Assembly (NCBI GenBank): GCA_030655735.1
Contig: JAUSPK010000138.1
Coordinates: 1-9,917 of the forward strand
Reading direction: 5' to 3'
Length of the DNA: 9,917 nucleotides
Source of the DNA: Syntrophales bacterium
Lineage (GTDB): Bacteria; Desulfobacterota; Syntrophia; Syntrophales; UBA2210
Shown here one piece after another: positions 8,256 to 9,917 of the stretch; positions within the stretch are counted from its first letter, which is position 1; the number at the start of each line of letters is the position of its first letter. Both the position numbers and the translations under genes were made by a program. The notes beneath the pieces are model-generated. The model saw only the letters and a list, made by a program, of their open reading frames with translations. It was not told the origin of the DNA and did no database searches.

Positions 8256-9503
8256 ATGCTTACGGTCAAAGAGGCGTTGGACCACATTCTCGATTCCATC
8301 GTTCCCCTCGGTCTTGAGAAGACGGATATCCTGAGCGCCCTGGGAAGGGTTATCGGAGAGGATATCCATGCCCCCCGCGACATTCCCCCGAAAGACAACT
8401 CGGCGATGGACGGCTACGCGGTGAGATCGAAAGAGACGGCTGGTGCCGGCGCCGAATCTCCTGCCATTTTTAATATTATCGAGGACATACCGGCCGGGCA
8501 TATTCCCCGAAAGACGGTAGGGCCCGGCGAGGCGGCGCGGATTATGACGGGTGCTCCCATACCGGAGGGGGCCGACGCCGTTGTGAAGGTGGAGGAGACT
8601 GCGTGCGATGACGCCGGTGTGCGGATATGCGCGGTGGCAGCAAAGGGTCAAAATATCAGATATGCCGGAGAAGATGTCAAGACGGGGGATCTGGTTATAC
8701 GCGCGGGGACGATTCTGAGACCCGCGGAGACCGGGATGCTGGCCGCCCTCGGGCGCTCCTTCGTAAAGGTGTATCGAAGGCCCCTGGTGGCTCTCATATC
8801 CACCGGCGACGAGTTGGTGGATATCGATGACGCGGCGTCAACCGGAAAGATTGTAAACAGCAACAGCTATTCCCTCGCGGCGCAGGTGATGGAATGCGGG
8901 GGTATACCGCTTCAACTTGGTATCGCAAAGGATACCAAAGAGGCCTTGACCGAAAAGTTCGAGGCCGCCCTCCGGGCCGATATCATCGTATCGTCGGCCG
9001 GGGTATCGGTCGGGGATTACGATTTCGTAAAAGACGTCATGGAGGATATGGGTATCGGCGTTGAACTCTGGCAGGTGGCACAGCGCCCCGGCAAGCCCAT
9101 GACCTTCGGTTCCAAAGAGGGCAAGCCGGTCTTCGGGCTTCCCGGCAACCCGGTGTCGTCGATGATCACCTTTGAACAGTACGTCCGGCCTGCGATACTG
9201 AAGATGACCGGGCATGAGAATATCTTTCGCAGAACCATACGGGCAACCCTGACCCATGACATACAGAAGAAGAAGGGGCTCCGATATTTCTTGAGGTCCC
9301 GGGTGAGGAGTCAGGGAGACGGCTTTGTCGTGGAGATTACCGGGGAACAGGGCTCCGGCATCCTGAGCTCCATGGTCCTTGCAAACGGTATCATGGTTAT
9401 CCCTGAGGATGCCGATCTCGTGAAGGCGGGGAGTGAGGTCATGGTGCAGCTCCTCGACAACTCTCAAAACTTCACGAAAGACCCGGAATATCTGAGCGAT
9501 TGA
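8256..9503 (+). CDS. moeA: MoeA, molybdopterin molybdenumtransferase
   Basis: MoeA inserts molybdate into adenylylated molybdopterin, the last step in making the basic molybdenum cofactor (some homologues serve tungsten). At 415 residues it is the usual length. Conserved blocks appear in order: DNSAMDGYAV (47-56, with D52), MTGAPIPEGADAVV (97-110), QNIRYAGED (132-140), the MoCF-fold STGDELV (182-188) with KIVNSNSY (198-205), AGVSVGDYD (248-256) and GLPGNPVS (294-301). The last three line the cofactor and metal site in the family. No mogA-like or PBP-type substrate-binding fusion is present. The start is clear: AAGGAG ends 7 bases before the ATG. Downstream lies selC. A combination of Mo/W cofactor and selenocysteine points to Sec-containing formate dehydrogenase or a similar enzyme elsewhere in the genome; that is inference. 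Confidence 0.96.
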   Translation: MLTVKEALDHILDSIVPLGLEKTDILSALGRVIGEDIHAPRDIPPKDNSAMDGYAVRSKETAGAGAESPAIFNIIEDIPAGHIPRKTVGPGEAARIMTGAPIPEGADAVVKVEETACDDAGVRICAVAAKGQNIRYAGEDVKTGDLVIRAGTILRPAETGMLAALGRSFVKVYRRPLVALISTGDELVDIDDAASTGKIVNSNSYSLAAQVMECGGIPLQLGIAKDTKEALTEKFEAALRADIIVSSAGVSVGDYDFVKDVMEDMGIGVELWQVAQRPGKPMTFGSKEGKPVFGLPGNPVSSMITFEQYVRPAILKMTGHENIFRRTIRATLTHDIQKKKGLRYFLRSRVRSQGDGFVVEITGEQGSGILSSMVLANGIMVIPEDADLVKAGSEVMVQLLDNSQNFTKDPEYLSD

Positions 9504-9528
9504 CAGCCGGCAGGGAAAAAGATAGAAA
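9500..9528 (+). promoter_or_regulatory. Candidate promoter of selC, overlapping the moeA stop codon
   Basis: TTGACA (9500-9505) includes the moeA TGA stop. After an exact 17-bp spacer comes TAGAAA (9523-9528, four of six -10 bases). Transcription would begin about 9535, some 12 nt before the mature tRNA. A perfect -35 at the best spacing, in the short gap before a stable RNA gene, makes this a plausible dedicated promoter, though read-through from moeA is also possible. Confidence 0.55.
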
Positions 9529-9546
9529 CAGATCAAAGGTTCGCGC

Positions 9547-9644
9547 GGAAGTGCCAAGGTCACTGGTGGGCCTCCCGGACTTCAAATCCGGTGTGGGGCG
9601 CTAGAACCGTCCCAGGTGGGTTCGATTCCCATGCACTTCCGCCA
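9547..9644 (+). tRNA. selC: tRNA-Sec (anticodon UCA)
   Basis: This is the selenocysteine tRNA, charged with serine, converted by SelA and delivered by SelB to in-frame UGA codons. The fold is complete. An 8-bp acceptor stem (9547-9554 with 9633-9640) plus a 5-bp T stem (9616-9620 with 9628-9632) gives the 13-bp 8+5 stack typical of bacterial tRNA-Sec. The T loop is 9621-9627, TTCGATT. The D stem is AGGTC/GGCCT. The anticodon stem is 9575-9579 with 9587-9591, and the anticodon TCA is at 9582-9584. A long variable arm has a 7-bp stem (9594-9600 with 9608-9614). Discriminator G and an encoded CCA end at 9644. The 98-nt length fits the class. It shows that the organism decodes UGA as selenocysteine in some genes. 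An integrative element begins right after it. Confidence 0.97.
9616..9644 (+). other. Likely attachment (att) core: 3' end of selC
   Basis: P4-type integrases usually recombine within the 3' end of a tRNA gene, and the element carries a copy of that end so the tRNA stays whole. Here selC is intact through CCA, and AT-rich foreign-looking DNA with an integrase gene starts directly behind it. The core is therefore expected within the T arm and acceptor strand. The exact crossover cannot be set, because the second copy at the far end of the element is outside the window. Confidence 0.6.
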
Positions 9645-9649
9645 TTTAT

Positions 9650-9728
9650 TGTCCAAAGCAATCCAAAGAAGTATAAAAAGCCTTGATTAGTGAGGGCTTA
9701 TTATTATCATCTGTCCAAAGCAATCCAA
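9650..9728 (+). repeat. 17-bp direct repeat, candidate integrase arm-type sites
   Basis: TGTCCAAAGCAATCCAA occurs perfectly at 9650-9666 and again at 9712-9728. Each copy is itself two TCCAA(A/T) units 10 bp apart, one DNA turn: TCCAAAG at 9652 and 9662, then TCCAAAG at 9714 with TCCAAT at 9724. Paired short direct repeats between the tRNA and int are where arm-binding sites for the integrase N-terminal domain are expected. The repeats are directly seen; the binding role is inferred. Confidence 0.7.
9678..9699. terminator. Weak hairpin between the two direct repeats, possible terminator
   Basis: AAGCCTT (9678-9684) pairs with AGGGCTT (9693-9699) with one G-T wobble and an 8-nt loop. On the plus strand an ATTATTAT tail follows; on the minus strand a TTTTTATAC tail follows. 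It could end selC transcripts or transcripts leaving the element, but the stem is short and the T run poor on the plus strand. Confidence 0.3.
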
Positions 9729-9737
9729 TATAATCTA

Positions 9738-9766
9738 TTTACATCTTGTGTTTTTGGGGGTATAAT
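9738..9766 (+). promoter_or_regulatory. Promoter of the integrase gene
   Basis: TTTACA (9738-9743, five of six) and a perfect TATAAT (9761-9766) stand 17 bp apart, which is near ideal for a sigma-70-type promoter. Transcription would start near 9773, giving a leader of about 48 nt. One copy of the TACCCCCAAAAA box, in reverse, fills the downstream half of the spacer and enters the -10 hexamer, so a protein bound there would block RNA polymerase. Confidence 0.75.
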
Positions 9767-9809
9767 TTTATGAAAGTACCCCCAAAAATATTTGGATACC
9801 CCCAAAAAT
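9751..9809 (+). repeat. Three TACCCCCAAAAA boxes around the integrase promoter, probable operator
   Basis: The 12-bp box lies inverted at 9751-9762 and in direct orientation at 9777-9788 and 9797-9808. Boxes one and two form a perfect 12-bp inverted repeat around a 14-bp centre; boxes two and three are exactly 20 bp apart (two DNA turns) and share 13 bp. Box one lies between and on the promoter hexamers, box two just after the start, box three against the ribosome site. Since box one is upstream of the predicted start, a hairpin in the normal transcript is not the explanation; a protein-binding operator is more likely. The binding protein is unknown; the integrase itself or an excisionase-like regulator are candidates. 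Confidence 0.7.
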
Positions 9810-9820
9810 GAGGTGAAGCA

Positions 9821-9917
9821 ATGCCCAAAAGGATCATTCCTCTTTCTGATGTTAAGGTTAGAAATGCCAAACCACGAGATAAGGCTTACAAACTTTCCGA
9901 TGGAGGCGGTTTATATC
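9821..9917 (+). CDS. Tyrosine-type site-specific integrase, P4 family (5' end only)
   Basis: Only the first 32 codons and one base are present. They read MPKRIIPLSDVKVRN followed by AKPRDKAYKLSDGGGLY, the hallmark opening of P4-like integrases: the N-terminal arm-type DNA-binding domain (DUF4102) with the conserved 'L-x-D-x-K-V-x-N-A-K-P ... K-L-x-D-G-G-G-L-Y' pattern. Full proteins are about 400 residues and carry a C-terminal catalytic domain with the R-H-R-Y residues, all beyond the edge. The ATG is set by GAGGTG five to six bases upstream. It would integrate and excise the element at selC. Expression is probably controlled through the repeat boxes at the promoter. Whether the gene is intact cannot be judged. 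Confidence 0.9.
   Translation, partial: MPKRIIPLSDVKVRNAKPRDKAYKLSDGGGLY

Larger units (their letters stand above)
9645..9917 (+). mobile_element. Left end of an integrative element (genomic island) in selC
   Basis: Evidence comes from three things: position directly at the 3' end of an intact tRNA-Sec gene, a P4-type integrase gene starting 176 bp later, and a drop in base composition (about 58 G+C in the 176 bp by hand count, against roughly half to two thirds in chromosomal lines I counted). The 3' ends of selC genes are known insertion sites for pathogenicity and fitness islands. The element continues past the right edge, so its type (prophage, satellite, ICE or defence island) and cargo are unknown. 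Confidence 0.85.

Noticed and set aside
8838..9563. 241-codon minus-strand frame opposite moeA
   Set aside because: Antisense to a clearly conserved gene, and its 5' end would run into the selC tRNA.
9751..9788. Rho-independent terminator or attenuator hairpin from the first two TACCCCCAAAAA boxes
   Set aside because: The first box overlaps the integrase promoter upstream of the predicted start, so the hairpin would not form in that transcript. It could form only in read-through RNA from selC, and the T run is on the wrong side for termination on the plus strand.
1..9917. CRISPR array, toxin-antitoxin pair or defence gene in the window
   Set aside because: No regularly spaced repeats of CRISPR size and no gene beyond those listed. 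Any such cargo would be to the right of the integrase, out of view.

Overview
The window looks like a chromosomal stretch from a Gram-negative, probably anaerobic bacterium, most like Desulfobacterota (the former Deltaproteobacteria). The reasons are a moderately high G+C chromosome, a mfd gene followed directly by a secreted SurA-like PPIase gene, and a selenocysteine tRNA next to a molybdenum-cofactor gene. The taxon is inferred from gene content and style, not from a database search.

Positions 1 to 8081 form one minus-strand gene train. Read in the direction of transcription it is nadA (quinolinate synthase), mfd (transcription-repair coupling factor), a secreted SurA/parvulin-type peptidyl-prolyl isomerase, and uvrA (excision nuclease subunit A). 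The gaps are 20, 40 and 35 bp, with no convincing terminator between genes, so the four are probably one operon. Two are nucleotide-excision-repair partners: Mfd removes stalled RNA polymerase and hands the lesion to UvrA. UvrA runs off the left edge and lacks roughly its last 80 residues.

Positions 8082 to 8255 are a short divergent promoter region. From it moeA is read on the plus strand. Just after moeA lies selC, the selenocysteine tRNA with a UCA anticodon, which appears to have its own promoter overlapping the moeA stop codon. MoeA inserts Mo into molybdopterin and selC allows Sec insertion; both are needed by selenocysteine-containing formate dehydrogenases.

From 9645 to the right edge the DNA changes sharply. 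The 176 bp after the tRNA is only about one third G+C by hand count. It contains two sets of short repeats, a near-consensus sigma-70-type promoter, and the first 32 codons of a P4-type tyrosine integrase. This is the end of an integrative element inserted at the 3' end of selC. Its cargo lies beyond the window. The most original signals here are the element's control region: a 17-bp direct repeat built from 10-bp-spaced TCCAAAG units, and three copies of a TACCCCCAAAAA box arranged over and after the integrase promoter.
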